45,823 nucleotides of DNA. It comes from Comamonadaceae bacterium. Lineage in GTDB: Bacteria; Pseudomonadota; Gammaproteobacteria; Burkholderiales; Burkholderiaceae_C. Positions 1-8,255 of the stretch are shown piece after piece. The stretch is taken from NCBI GenBank assembly GCA_947455935.1, contig CANGPV010000006.1:1-45823 (forward strand), given 5' to 3'. Both the position numbers and the translations under genes were made by a program. Position 1 is the stretch's first letter, and each line of letters begins with the position of its first letter. The notes under the pieces are model-generated. The model was not told the DNA's origin. It ran no database searches and saw nothing but the letters and a program-made list of their open reading frames with translations.

Positions 1-359
1 ATTCTGGGCACGTCGTCGATTGTCATAATTTTTGCACTTGGCACTTCTTCTTGAACAGTTTGTTCATAGGTGCCAGTAAAATGGTATCCATCGATGACAA
101 TCCAGCTTGCTGAAATGCTTCGAGCAATGTGTGCCAGGGAAGCGGCATCAGAGCCTTCCGAAAATGGAGCACTCAAGAAATGTACCAAAAATTTTTCGGC
201 TACAAGACGATTGATCATCTCGGCATTGTGAGCGATGGTTGCAAAGTGCACTACGCAATCTGCGTCTTGCAACATTTGCCCCAGCGCGAGAGTGCGCATT
301 AGGTGGCCCGCTCCCATTTCGAACGAAGCATCGGCACGAATCAGAAACACTCTCTTCAC
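1..359 (-). CDS. pseG: PseG/SpsG-like nucleotide-sugar hydrolase, 3' end outside window
   Basis: The first 119 codons are present and the gene runs off the left edge. The N-terminus (VFLIRADASFEMGAGHLMRT) is the hallmark of the PseG/SpsG family: a Rossmann-like glycosyltransferase-B-fold protein whose GxGHxMR motif places the catalytic His early. PseG removes UDP from UDP-2,4-diacetamido-2,4,6-trideoxy-L-altropyranose in pseudaminic acid synthesis; SpsG is the relative in spore-coat polysaccharide loci. The start is taken as GTG at 359: the frame closes upstream at TGA 417-419 with no ATG between, and a weak GAAAG lies just upstream. It follows the SpsF-type fusion gene after an unusually long gap for this cluster. 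The exact sugar substrate cannot be read from the sequence. Confidence 0.85.
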   Translation of the reverse strand, partial: MKRVFLIRADASFEMGAGHLMRTLALGQMLQDADCVVHFATIAHNAEMINRLVAEKFLVHFLSAPFSEGSDAASLAHIARSISASWIVIDGYHFTGTYEQTVQEEVPSAKIMTIDDVPR

Positions 360-686
360 TTTGTGGCTTTCAACTATATGGCAAGTTTGTGGTAAAAAAT
401 GTCGATGCGACTCAAGTCAGCCGCTTGTTTTAGTGGGTTCTAAAGCTAAGTGTTCCACCCTTCGCTCGAGCCGACAAGTTCTTCATGATGAGCTGTGAAC
501 CATAAACACCTGTTGCAAAATAAGATCACAAAAATGCCCCAGGAGCTCACGGCAACCAAAGTTAATCTCCTCCCGCTGGTTCCAGAAGTACATTGGAAAG
601 AATGACGCAGCGGATAACGCGCCCCTGACAGATCAGTTTTGAGCCATAGGTGCGAACAAAGACTTTCATGAATAAGTCGGACGTAA
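360..686. other. 327-base gap without a recognisable gene
   Basis: Neither strand holds a convincing gene. On the minus strand short open stretches occur in more than one frame (for example a 36-codon stretch beginning MYFWNQREEINFG near 602 and a 35-codon one beginning MKVFVRTYG near 669), which could be the debris of a deleted gene. I recognise no family in them. All other junctions of this cluster are overlaps or very short, so the gap is out of character. Confidence 0.4.
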
Positions 687-2735
687 TCAGTTAAGCCGCT
701 TGAATCCCGCGTGGCACACTGGGCCCTTGAGCAGGCTATCGACTGGGCGACCGTCTTCGCACTCGCGGATCAGGGAAAAGACCGGTCTCAGCGCATCAAA
801 GTAGGCGTCCACGACCGCCTCGTTATGGTCAGTGCATGCGTAAAAGATGTTGCTAGCGAGATAGCCCTTCGCCAGCATTTCCTGAGTGATAAGCGTCTTG
901 TAGGCCAGTGCGTTTTCGCTCTTGATCGTGAACCCGGCTAGTGCCGGCAGACCCCAAAGATCGATCTCGATACCGGACGCCTGCGCGAGTTCGGCCCAGC
1001 GCCGTTTGACATCCAAACCGGTCGCCGTAATCATTTCCCAAGATCGGGTCCGTTCCATGACTTCCAGAGTCTTGAGTGCAGCCGAGGGGCCAATGCGTTC
1101 CGTCCAGAAGGTGCTGCTGATGAATGTGGTTTGAGCAGCTTCCATCACCGCACGTTTGCCTATGACGCTTGTGATTGCATAGCCATTGCCTAGGGTCTTG
1201 CCGAACATAGCCATGTCCGGTTCAACGCCATAAATCTTGTGAAGTCCGCCAAAAGACTGACGAAAACCAGAAGAACACTCGTCAAAAATTAACACGATTC
1301 CTTTTGCAGTTGCCAGATCACGCACTTTGGTTAGGAAATTGTCTTTGGGCCCTTCATTGCGGCACACTTCCATCTTGATGACACCGATGTCGTGCTCATT
1401 GACCAGTGCTTGAAGTTCATCAAAGCGGTTGTAATTGAACGGAAGTACGGTCCCGTGCAAGCCTTGGGGAACACCGTTGGGCTCTAGGCCAGGTAAGAGA
1501 TGACCCGCGAGGCCGCCTTCATCAGCTAAGTTGGCAGCAAGATACCAGTCATGCCAGCCGTGATAGCCGCAAACGGCGACTTTGCTCTTGCCCGTTGCGG
1601 CGCGGGCTATGCGGATGGCAATGGCATTGGCTTCACCGCCTGATCGCGCAAACCTCACCATATCTGCCCAAGGGTGTATTTCGATCAGTTTTTCAGCGAG
1701 GTAAACCTCCTCAGGGCAGTTGAAGGTGGACATGTTTCCAGCATTAACAGTAGCGCGCACAGCCTCATCCACTTCGGGGTGACCATAGCCCAGTGTATTG
1801 GTGCCTATGCCCATGATGCACATGTCTATGTACTCCTTGCCATCAAGGTCCCATACCTTGCAGCCTTTGGCCTTGCTGAAGTAAGCAGGCCACTGGTCCG
1901 GCAGGAACATTTCTGCTCGCTTAGAGAGGAGCATGTTTCCGCCAGGAATCACCTGCTTGGCTCGTTTCCAGAGTTTCTGGCCGGCACCGAGTTCGGATCC
2001 CTCGTTTCGTTGGATATGTTCATTGGCTTTAAACAAGTTGTCTTCCTTTTGACGTAATTCCAGAATTTCTGTCCATGAAAAATCAGTGCGTGGATGGAAG
2101 TAATTGAATACCGCTTCAACCACTTCAAAATCCGCCGGCTCGTCGACGGTCCAACGCTCAGCTGAGCAATCGAACGTGTGCGCGAAGTTGCCTCGTTTAA
2201 AAAGCGAGGAACTCCGGATCAGCGGAGTCACGTGCTCGCGTTCATTCGGTTTGGTGGCCGTTTGGGCGGTTCTTTCAAGCGCATCGAACGAAAAAATCTC
2301 AACGTCAAGTCCGTCAGGGAAAGTGGGAGGCAATGTGTTGGACACATAGTCAACGCCGCCTTTCTGGTACTCCGCAATCACCTCATCAACAAGGTGCGGA
2401 TCGATTAGCGGACAGTCGCCGGTGACACGGATGACCGCATCTGCCTTGTAGTGGCGAGCCGCCTGATAGAAACGATCCAGCACATCAGTTTCGCTACCGC
2501 TAAACACTTCATAGCCAAGGCTACGAACATGCTCGTCCAGAGGTAGATTTTTAGGGTCATCGGAGGTTGCAAGAACGATCTCGTCGATTAGCTTGGCTTT
2601 ACTCAACCGCCCAAGCATCAACTCGATCATGGGAATTCCCCCCATCTTCCGCATGACTTTGTTCGGGAGGCGAACCGAGCCCATACGGGCTTGCAATAGC
2701 GCAACTACTTTCATGCTTCTTTGACATTCCACCAT
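687..2735 (-). CDS. Fusion: SpsF-type cytidylyltransferase + class-III PLP aminotransferase (GSA-aminomutase-like)
   Basis: A 682-residue two-domain protein. Residues about 8-230 are an SpsF/NeuA-like nucleotidyltransferase: the CTP-binding segment VVALLQARMGSVRLPNKV is at 10-27, with ATSDDP (56-61) and RVTGDCPLIDP (103-113). Residues about 250-670 are a fold-type I class-III aminotransferase of the glutamate-1-semialdehyde aminomutase group: RSGGEAN (364-370), the PLP-phosphate segment GYHGWHDWY, the cofactor Asp in FDECSSGFR (Asp485) and the Schiff-base Lys in MFGKTLGNG (Lys513). A charged linker of 15-20 residues joins them. ATG 2735 abuts the stop of the kinase gene; ATG 2714 (MKVVALL, residue 8) matches the usual SpsF N-terminus and may be the real start. 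The pairing suggests that an amine or keto-sugar is transaminated and activated with CTP by one protein; this is inference. Confidence 0.88.
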   Translation of the reverse strand: MVECQRSMKVVALLQARMGSVRLPNKVMRKMGGIPMIELMLGRLSKAKLIDEIVLATSDDPKNLPLDEHVRSLGYEVFSGSETDVLDRFYQAARHYKADAVIRVTGDCPLIDPHLVDEVIAEYQKGGVDYVSNTLPPTFPDGLDVEIFSFDALERTAQTATKPNEREHVTPLIRSSSLFKRGNFAHTFDCSAERWTVDEPADFEVVEAVFNYFHPRTDFSWTEILELRQKEDNLFKANEHIQRNEGSELGAGQKLWKRAKQVIPGGNMLLSKRAEMFLPDQWPAYFSKAKGCKVWDLDGKEYIDMCIMGIGTNTLGYGHPEVDEAVRATVNAGNMSTFNCPEEVYLAEKLIEIHPWADMVRFARSGGEANAIAIRIARAATGKSKVAVCGYHGWHDWYLAANLADEGGLAGHLLPGLEPNGVPQGLHGTVLPFNYNRFDELQALVNEHDIGVIKMEVCRNEGPKDNFLTKVRDLATAKGIVLIFDECSSGFRQSFGGLHKIYGVEPDMAMFGKTLGNGYAITSVIGKRAVMEAAQTTFISSTFWTERIGPSAALKTLEVMERTRSWEMITATGLDVKRRWAELAQASGIEIDLWGLPALAGFTIKSENALAYKTLITQEMLAKGYLASNIFYACTDHNEAVVDAYFDALRPVFSLIRECEDGRPVDSLLKGPVCHAGFKRLN

Positions 2736-3809
2736 TTAGCCAAAGAGTCCTCGCGCCTCGCCAAGATGGCCGAGTTGAACCGCGAGTACCTTGTTCCATT
2801 TTTTTTCGCCGTTTTCAAGGTTGAGCCGCAGGATGATGCAGATCCGGCGCAGCGTCTCAGCAACAGCCAGGTCGCCCAGATGCGGGGCCAACTCGCGCGC
2901 ACCAGGACAGGCGCGCAACAAACGTTCAATATAGAGAGCCCCGGCCGAACGTGGGTCACCCCGCAATTGCCTTAGCGCAATGGCCTGTCTGCACTGTTTG
3001 AGAGCAGCAAAGCCCAACGCGAAACCGACCGGCATCACTTTGCAGGCTTCGAAATCCAGAACGGCGGCCACTTTGCCACCGCTTACAAGTAGGTTGTGGG
3101 GGTGCAGGTCAAAATGCGTCGCCTGGGTCCGGCCGCTGATCGGCTTGGCCGCGCACAGCTTGTCCCACTCTAACATTAACACCGGCCATAACGATGCAAG
3201 AAGTTCGGCATGCTCCGTTCCAAGTAATGCGTCCCAGGTGCGGGAAACATCTTTCATGCGTCGCAAAAGCGCTCCGTCACCTGACGTCATGTGCGCAGGC
3301 CCCTCGGTGGGCATGCACGCCGCAGGCAGTAGCGCCAAAGTTTCCATGAGGCGGCCGCAAACCTCAGCCGCGGCTGGCAATTCATCACCCGCACCGGAAA
3401 AGTAAGCCCCTTCCACATATGGAAACATGCTCCATGTGCCGGATCTTGTTACAAGAGTGAAGCAGTCCGGCCGAAGTTCCAACGGTGCCGGCACCGGCAG
3501 TTGTCGCGCTGCCAACCAGGCCATGATGGCCAGGGTGTTCTGGATATCCCGGGGGGCTGTATGTTCGGACCACCGCTTGAGCACGAAGATGCCCTTGGCA
3601 GTGTTTAAGCGAAAATTTTTTGAATTGATGCCCAGTGCATCGGACTGTTCTAGGTCGCCCTGCAAAGGAAGAAGATCTTTCGGAAGCCTTAACAAAACCT
3701 CATCCAGCGTGGATTCCGTGACAGGGTCCAACTTGACCCACCCGGGCCGCGACATGGAGAACAAATCCGGCTGGAACAGCACCTTAGGAGTACGCTTTCG
3801 TAAGTGCAC
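2736..3809 (-). CDS. APH/choline-kinase-fold small-molecule kinase
   Basis: A 357-residue protein of the aminoglycoside phosphotransferase / choline kinase / homoserine kinase II fold. The N-lobe holds a Lys-bearing strand (GIFVLKRW, about 73-80). The catalytic loop THFDLHPHNLL (231-241) gives HxDxxxxN with His232, Asp234 and Asn239; the metal-binding Asp is in AVLDFEAC (Asp252). All kinase residues are present, so it should be active. Start uncertain: GTG 3809 overlaps the SDR gene by 26 bases; ATG 3755 (MSRPGWV, residue 19) is an alternative, and neither has a strong ribosome site. Its place just before a cytidylyltransferase recalls kinase-plus-CTP-transferase pairs such as choline kinase with phosphocholine cytidylyltransferase, so it may make the phosphorylated precursor. 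Antibiotic resistance is unlikely in this context. Confidence 0.75.
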   Translation of the reverse strand: MHLRKRTPKVLFQPDLFSMSRPGWVKLDPVTESTLDEVLLRLPKDLLPLQGDLEQSDALGINSKNFRLNTAKGIFVLKRWSEHTAPRDIQNTLAIMAWLAARQLPVPAPLELRPDCFTLVTRSGTWSMFPYVEGAYFSGAGDELPAAAEVCGRLMETLALLPAACMPTEGPAHMTSGDGALLRRMKDVSRTWDALLGTEHAELLASLWPVLMLEWDKLCAAKPISGRTQATHFDLHPHNLLVSGGKVAAVLDFEACKVMPVGFALGFAALKQCRQAIALRQLRGDPRSAGALYIERLLRACPGARELAPHLGDLAVAETLRRICIILRLNLENGEKKWNKVLAVQLGHLGEARGLFG

Positions 3810-4572
3810 CGTCGACGGAAAGGCTCACGCCGTTGATGTATCCGCCTCTATCGGAGGCCAGGAAAAGTATCACGTCTGCAATTTCCTCTGGCTCTGCAAA
3901 CCGCTTGGCGGGGATGGATGCCAGACTCTCCTGCAGAAGTTCCTGGTATTCTCTTTTCTCCCGCTCTGCCCTTGCTTTAAGCAGGCCCACAAGGCGGTCC
4001 GTCAGAACGCCGCCTGGGCATATCACGTTCACGGAGATGTTGAACTGGGCAAGTTCGATTGCCAACGTCTTGGAAAATGCGGAGACGCCCGCTCTGGTGG
4101 TTGCGGACAAAACCATCGCGGGTGACGGCTCCTTGGCTACGGTGGACGTAATGGAAATGATGCGCCCCCACTTATTTGCCTTCATGTCGGGCGCAACCGC
4201 TTTACAAAAGCGCACCACGCTCAAGAGATTTGCCTGAATAGATGCATCCCACGCATTGCTGTCATGCTCTAAGAACGATCCCATGGGCGGACCACCGGCG
4301 TTATTAATAAGGATGTCGACTGGACCCCACAATGCATTGCATCGATCAACGGCAACCTCTGCGAGTTCTGGATTAGATACATCGCCCGAATAGGCCTCGA
4401 CTACGCCGCCTACGGAAGCAATGGTCAAGGCGGCATCTTCCAGCGCGGATGGGTCACGTGCGATCATAAGAACCTTCGCACCATCAAGTGCCAGAGCTTT
4501 AGCGCTGGCAAAGCCCATACCCTTGCTGGCACCACAGACGATGGCAACGCGGCCATCTAGACCCAGATTCAT
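3784..4572 (-). CDS. Short-chain dehydrogenase/reductase lacking the YxxxK catalytic pair
   Basis: A 262-residue classical-length SDR. The dinucleotide loop GASKGMG (14-20) and NNAG (90-93) are intact, and the C-terminal end (GGYINGVSLSVDGALTKAY) is typical of FabG-like proteins. The active site is not canonical: Ser is near 143 (ISITSTVAK), but thirteen residues on, where YxxxK is expected, the sequence is SATTR, giving Ser156 and Arg160 in place of Tyr and Lys. An SDR subgroup with such LSxxxR signatures exists in FabG-like annotations; I know of no settled function. Its ATG overlaps the stop of the HD gene by four bases (ATGA), so translation is probably coupled. In this cluster it may reduce or epimerise a keto-sugar by a different mechanism, or act as a binding or structural partner. 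Confidence 0.85.
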   Translation of the reverse strand: MNLGLDGRVAIVCGASKGMGFASAKALALDGAKVLMIARDPSALEDAALTIASVGGVVEAYSGDVSNPELAEVAVDRCNALWGPVDILINNAGGPPMGSFLEHDSNAWDASIQANLLSVVRFCKAVAPDMKANKWGRIISITSTVAKEPSPAMVLSATTRAGVSAFSKTLAIELAQFNISVNVICPGGVLTDRLVGLLKARAEREKREYQELLQESLASIPAKRFAEPEEIADVILFLASDRGGYINGVSLSVDGALTKAYS

Positions 4573-5258
4573 GTTTTATCTTTCAGATTAAGGGTGGTCG
4601 GCCATTGAATAAATCCGGTTGTACGGCAGTCCTGGACCAGATTGCGCAAATAGGCAGTCAACGAGGGCAACGACACCTCACTCATGGGGAGAACAAAATT
4701 CTCTATCTCCGCGAGGTATTTTTCCCTCACGGATAAGTCAGGGTTGAGGCCCAGCACAAAAAGGTTGTCCAGCTTGTCCACAATTTTCACGACGCGCGCG
4801 TAGAGTGGACCCTCCATCAGCTTGCCGTAGTAGCCCGCTTTATAGGCTTTGTCCCATTGAAAGTCCCGATCAACGGTCAGCGCCACAATCTGATTCGATA
4901 TGCCGCTGCCGAAAGCCTCTGCCAGCATATCCACCGACACATCGGACACCTCCAGAACATTGTGTAAAACCGCGAGCATGCCGATCCCGGCCTCCTGTGA
5001 GCCCGAAATGAGGGTTGCAATGGCAGCGACCCTCAGTGGGTGTGAGAAATAAATTTCGCTCGTCAAGCCCACGTGATGGTACTTGATCCCTTTGGCAAAC
5101 CTGAAGGCATGGTCAAGCCGGCCCCGCTCCACATCGTCCGGCAAGGCAGCCATGGCGCGGCTCCATAAAAAGAGTGCGTGCGGATCCGGCTCCAGCAAAC
5201 CAATAAGACGCCGCCACCGCTCAATCCTTATGTCATCCAGTATGTCTGCGACGTTCAT
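4569..5258 (-). CDS. RelA/SpoT-type HD-domain protein with altered HD motif
   Basis: A 229-residue all-helical protein resembling the HD hydrolase domain of RelA/SpoT and small ppGpp hydrolases. Matching segments are FSHPLRVAAIA (His73), AVLHNVLEVSDVS (His99-Asn100) and VVKIVDKLDNL (Asp161). In active enzymes the middle motif is LLHDvxED; here the metal-binding Asp is Asn100 and the following ED is EV. Three of the four HD metal ligands remain, so activity is doubtful but not excluded. No synthetase domain is present. It is coupled by ATGA overlaps to the aldo/keto reductase before it and the SDR after it, which argues for a role in the sugar pathway rather than in the stringent response. I do not know its substrate. 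Confidence 0.75.
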   Translation of the reverse strand: MNVADILDDIRIERWRRLIGLLEPDPHALFLWSRAMAALPDDVERGRLDHAFRFAKGIKYHHVGLTSEIYFSHPLRVAAIATLISGSQEAGIGMLAVLHNVLEVSDVSVDMLAEAFGSGISNQIVALTVDRDFQWDKAYKAGYYGKLMEGPLYARVVKIVDKLDNLFVLGLNPDLSVREKYLAEIENFVLPMSEVSLPSLTAYLRNLVQDCRTTGFIQWPTTLNLKDKT

Positions 5259-6121
5259 GGAAGATGCAGCCAGGCAAGCGGATTGAGAAGTTCTTCATCG
5301 TCGGTGGCCAGGGCTGTCGACCAACTTGGTGCAGGGTTCGTTTCTGCCTGCAATATTTCCTTAATATGGTTCAGTCCGTTCACACCTACAACCACCTGTT
5401 GGACCTGTGGAATAGCTGACACATAACCAAGACAGGCCTCCAGCTGCGACAAGCCGCTGACCGCGACCCAATCGTGGTAACGACCCCATAAGCCGGACCA
5501 ACGATCAAACTTTTGTGGCCTTTGATCAGCCGACATGAGTAGAAGTCCTTGCAGAAAAACTGAACGAGCGTGCACCTCCACACCTCGGTCTGCTAACTTA
5601 GCCAACCAGCCCGAAGTAATGAGGCGCCTATCCAATACGCTGAGAGGAGATTGAACTAAGTCAAATTCGCCAACGGCGAAAATGCTCTCAAGCTCAGACG
5701 GACCGTATATCGAAACACCCGTTTTTTGCACAAGCCCATCGGTCTTAAGGCACTGCAAGGCAGCATGAATTTCTGGACCTTTATCGCCTAGCAATTGGGT
5801 AGGGCGGTGAAGCAGGAGGCCATACAAAGACTCTACTTTCAATTTTTCGAGCGATGACTTAACCGCGTTAACTATCCAGGTCGCGATGTTTTCCACCTCC
5901 GGGACTTCAGGTAGTTTGGAAATAACCTTCCAATCATCGATGCCAATTTCGCCGAGTCGGGCTTCACTATTCCCGTATCCCATCGCGGTATCCAATACGT
6001 TCATACCTTGACTAGCAGAGTAATCGATGATGGATTTTGACTCCCAATATGTGATCTGGGGCTGCGGGCTAGCAATGCCATACGGTAGACCAAACTGGGC
6101 GGTGCCGAGTGCCAGTTTCAT
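5255..6121 (-). CDS. Aldo/keto reductase
   Basis: A 288-residue NADPH-dependent TIM-barrel oxidoreductase. It opens MKLALGTAQFGLPYG, the usual start for AKRs of sugar-biosynthesis loci. The catalytic tetrad is visible: Asp44 and Tyr49 in LDTAMGYGNSE, Lys69 in VISKLP and His105 in LLLHRP. The length is slightly short but complete. It overlaps the PseC gene upstream and the HD gene downstream by four bases each, so it is in one translationally coupled run. AKRs of this type occur in nonulosonic-acid and flagellin-glycan loci, where they probably reduce a keto group of the sugar or of an N-acyl substituent. The exact substrate is unknown. Confidence 0.85.
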   Translation of the reverse strand: MKLALGTAQFGLPYGIASPQPQITYWESKSIIDYSASQGMNVLDTAMGYGNSEARLGEIGIDDWKVISKLPEVPEVENIATWIVNAVKSSLEKLKVESLYGLLLHRPTQLLGDKGPEIHAALQCLKTDGLVQKTGVSIYGPSELESIFAVGEFDLVQSPLSVLDRRLITSGWLAKLADRGVEVHARSVFLQGLLLMSADQRPQKFDRWSGLWGRYHDWVAVSGLSQLEACLGYVSAIPQVQQVVVGVNGLNHIKEILQAETNPAPSWSTALATDDEELLNPLAWLHLP

Positions 6122-7290
6122 CCAAGCATTTCCAGCAGCAAGGCAATGACTGATTCATGTTGCGCATCGGTCAAATCTACGTACAGCGGCAAGCTCAACG
6201 CCTGGGCGTAGTAGGCATTGGCCTGCGGGTAATCGGCATTGACGAAACCCATCTGCTGGTAAAAGGGCTGCAAGGTGACCGGAATGTAGTGGACCTGGGT
6301 GATCACACCGCGCCGGCGCAGATCAGCCATAAAGACCGCTCGGGTGGTGCCCGCCGCGGCAAAGTCGATACGCACAGGGTAGAGGTGATGCGCGCTGTGG
6401 TTGCGACCGGCAATCTGTGCTGGTCTGATCAGCTTTGACCCGGCAAGGGCCGCGTCGTAGCGTTTGGCCAAAGCGCACCGGCGCGAAACAAATGCGTCAA
6501 GCTTGTTCATTTGAGACACGCCAAGCGCGCACTGAATGTCGGTGATGCGGTAATGAAAGCCCAGTTCCTGCATCTCGTAGTACCAACTATTGGGAACGCC
6601 ATTGGTCTGCGCGTTCTTCGGTAGCTGATAGGTGTCCGCTTCCTTATTAATACCGTGACTTCGCAAGCGCAACAGCTTGCGGTAGGTTGCCTCGTCATTG
6701 GTGGTGATCATCCCGCCTTCACCAGTGGTGATGGACTTGACAGGATGAAATGAGAAGACAGTCATCAGCGAGTATTTGCAGTTGCCAACCAATGAACCAT
6801 CTGCGTAACGTGATCCCAAAGCATGGGCGGCATCTTCAACAATTACAGCACCTGCGTTATCAGCTAATTGCTTAATAGCCACCATGTTGCAAGGCAGTCC
6901 CGAAAAATGCACCGGGCTGATCACTTTGATTTCGGGGTGCTTTGCCAACATCCGCTCTATTTCGGCTGGTGAGATGTTCACCGTTTCTGCATCTACATCG
7001 GCAAATAGGGGCGTTCCACCTGCGTATAACGCTGCATTTGAGGTTGCTACAAAGGTAATAGGAGACGTCAAGATTGCATTTCCAAGTTTTACACCCGCAG
7101 CAATGGCGGCCAGATGGAGTGCAGCGGTTCCACTGGATACGGCTACCGCGAATCGTGCACCAACATAGCCGGCTACAGATTGCTCAAACTTAGCGACCAT
7201 TGGGCCCTGTGTGAGAGCGCTGCTTCGCAGGCAGTCCACCACCGCCTGAATATCATCTTCGTCAATATGCTGACGTCCGTAGGAAATCAT
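6118..7290 (-). CDS. pseC: PseC-like UDP-4-keto-sugar aminotransferase
   Basis: A 390-residue DegT/DnrJ/EryC1-family PLP aminotransferase. The opening MISYGRQHIDEDD and the segments LTQGPMVAKFE, AVAVSSGTAALHL and TSPITFVAT are strongly PseC-like (UDP-4-amino-4,6-dideoxy-N-acetyl-L-altrosamine transaminase, glutamate-dependent, second step of pseudaminic acid synthesis). The PLP ring Asp is in VEDAAHALGS (Asp153) and the Schiff-base Lys in SFHPVKSITTGEGG (Lys185). The start is set at ATG 7290: an in-frame extension to 7416 exists but would overlap the RmlD-like gene by over 100 bases and adds no family sequence, and a GGAT/GAG purine stretch precedes 7290. No PseB dehydratase is in the window, so the keto substrate must come from elsewhere. 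Confidence 0.9.
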   Translation of the reverse strand: MISYGRQHIDEDDIQAVVDCLRSSALTQGPMVAKFEQSVAGYVGARFAVAVSSGTAALHLAAIAAGVKLGNAILTSPITFVATSNAALYAGGTPLFADVDAETVNISPAEIERMLAKHPEIKVISPVHFSGLPCNMVAIKQLADNAGAVIVEDAAHALGSRYADGSLVGNCKYSLMTVFSFHPVKSITTGEGGMITTNDEATYRKLLRLRSHGINKEADTYQLPKNAQTNGVPNSWYYEMQELGFHYRITDIQCALGVSQMNKLDAFVSRRCALAKRYDAALAGSKLIRPAQIAGRNHSAHHLYPVRIDFAAAGTTRAVFMADLRRRGVITQVHYIPVTLQPFYQQMGFVNADYPQANAYYAQALSLPLYVDLTDAQHESVIALLLEMLG

Positions 7291-7303
7291 TCTCAATCCG
7301 TTC

Positions 7304-8230
7304 TTAGTTTGGAGCGACTGAACTGAACAGTTCGGCGCTACGGCCATACGCCTCTTGCTGAAACAGCAACGCCAGAAAGTGCGACGCATCGCCAAGGCCT
7401 CGCCCCAAGGCTTCACGCGCCTTGCTGTTATCCATTGACATGTCCGTCGGGCGAAGGGCCTTCAACTCCGCGCCATTGAAACTGTGAGGCAACAGCAGGT
7501 AATCAGGCAAAGAGAAATGTTCAACCAGAATACGTGCGAACTGATATTTTGATAACCGCTGGTCGCCGACGATGTTAAATATTCCGGTTGCGCCTTTTTC
7601 CACCAGTTCATGTGCGGCCAAGGCAAGAGCATCCACCAGAATCGGAGTAAAAAATACGTTATCGAAAAGAGACAACTCTTTGTTTGCCCTGAGGTTACAA
7701 ATAAGCCAGTCCGTAAAAGACTGCCGCCTAGCATGGCCCCATCCAAAGAAATTGGTTCTCAGCACCAAAGCTGACGGGTTGGCATTGATGACGGCCATTT
7801 CGCCGATTGCCTTTGTATTTGCGTAATGATTCATTGGGGCATATGGTTCGCCTTCTGCGATCATGCTTTTTCGTCCTGAGAACAAATGATCCGTCGAAAT
7901 ATGAATCATTGCTGCACCTTGTTTTGCAACAGCCAGGGCCACATTACGAGCAATTTCGACATTGGCTTGGTATGCGAGGTCGGGAAATTGTTCGCACATA
8001 TCAACGATGGTCATACCAGCTGCATGCACAACTAGGTCAGGCGACAACAACTCAATTTGTTCATGCAAGCAAATTGGATCATCTAAATCTAGACGATGTG
8101 AACCGACACCGGCAAGACTAACTGAATGATGGTGCGTACCTAAAGTTACGTCCCAATTTTCCCGCATCGCACACGCCCAGTTGAGGGCGAGCAGTCCAGT
8201 ACCACCGGTAATCAGAAGTCGCTTCCTCAT
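7304..8230 (-). CDS. RmlD-like extended SDR (dTDP-4-dehydrorhamnose reductase family)
   Basis: A 308-residue extended short-chain dehydrogenase, first gene of the sugar train. The N-terminal Rossmann motif is LLITGGTGLLA (GxxGxxA form), followed by VVHAAGMTIVDMCE, ISTDHLFSG (111-119) and the catalytic YANTK (Tyr136, Lys140). This is the RmlD/NAD(P)-dependent sugar 4-keto-reductase layout, with His where RmlD usually has Tyr in STDYVFDG. It would reduce a nucleotide-activated 4-keto-6-deoxy sugar; no other rhamnose gene (rmlA, B or C) is nearby, so dTDP-rhamnose is not the likely product. Only 13 bases separate it from pseC. Its ATG (8230) has no strong ribosome site. Confidence 0.85.
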   Translation of the reverse strand: MRKRLLITGGTGLLALNWACAMRENWDVTLGTHHHSVSLAGVGSHRLDLDDPICLHEQIELLSPDLVVHAAGMTIVDMCEQFPDLAYQANVEIARNVALAVAKQGAAMIHISTDHLFSGRKSMIAEGEPYAPMNHYANTKAIGEMAVINANPSALVLRTNFFGWGHARRQSFTDWLICNLRANKELSLFDNVFFTPILVDALALAAHELVEKGATGIFNIVGDQRLSKYQFARILVEHFSLPDYLLLPHSFNGAELKALRPTDMSMDNSKAREALGRGLGDASHFLALLFQQEAYGRSAELFSSVAPN

Positions 8231-8255
8231 TAGATGCTAGCTTTATCAATGCCCC

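Noticed and set aside
7291-7416. N-terminal extension of the PseC-like protein
   Set aside because: It overlaps the RmlD-like gene by more than 100 bases and the added residues do not fit the family; ATG 7290 matches PseC.
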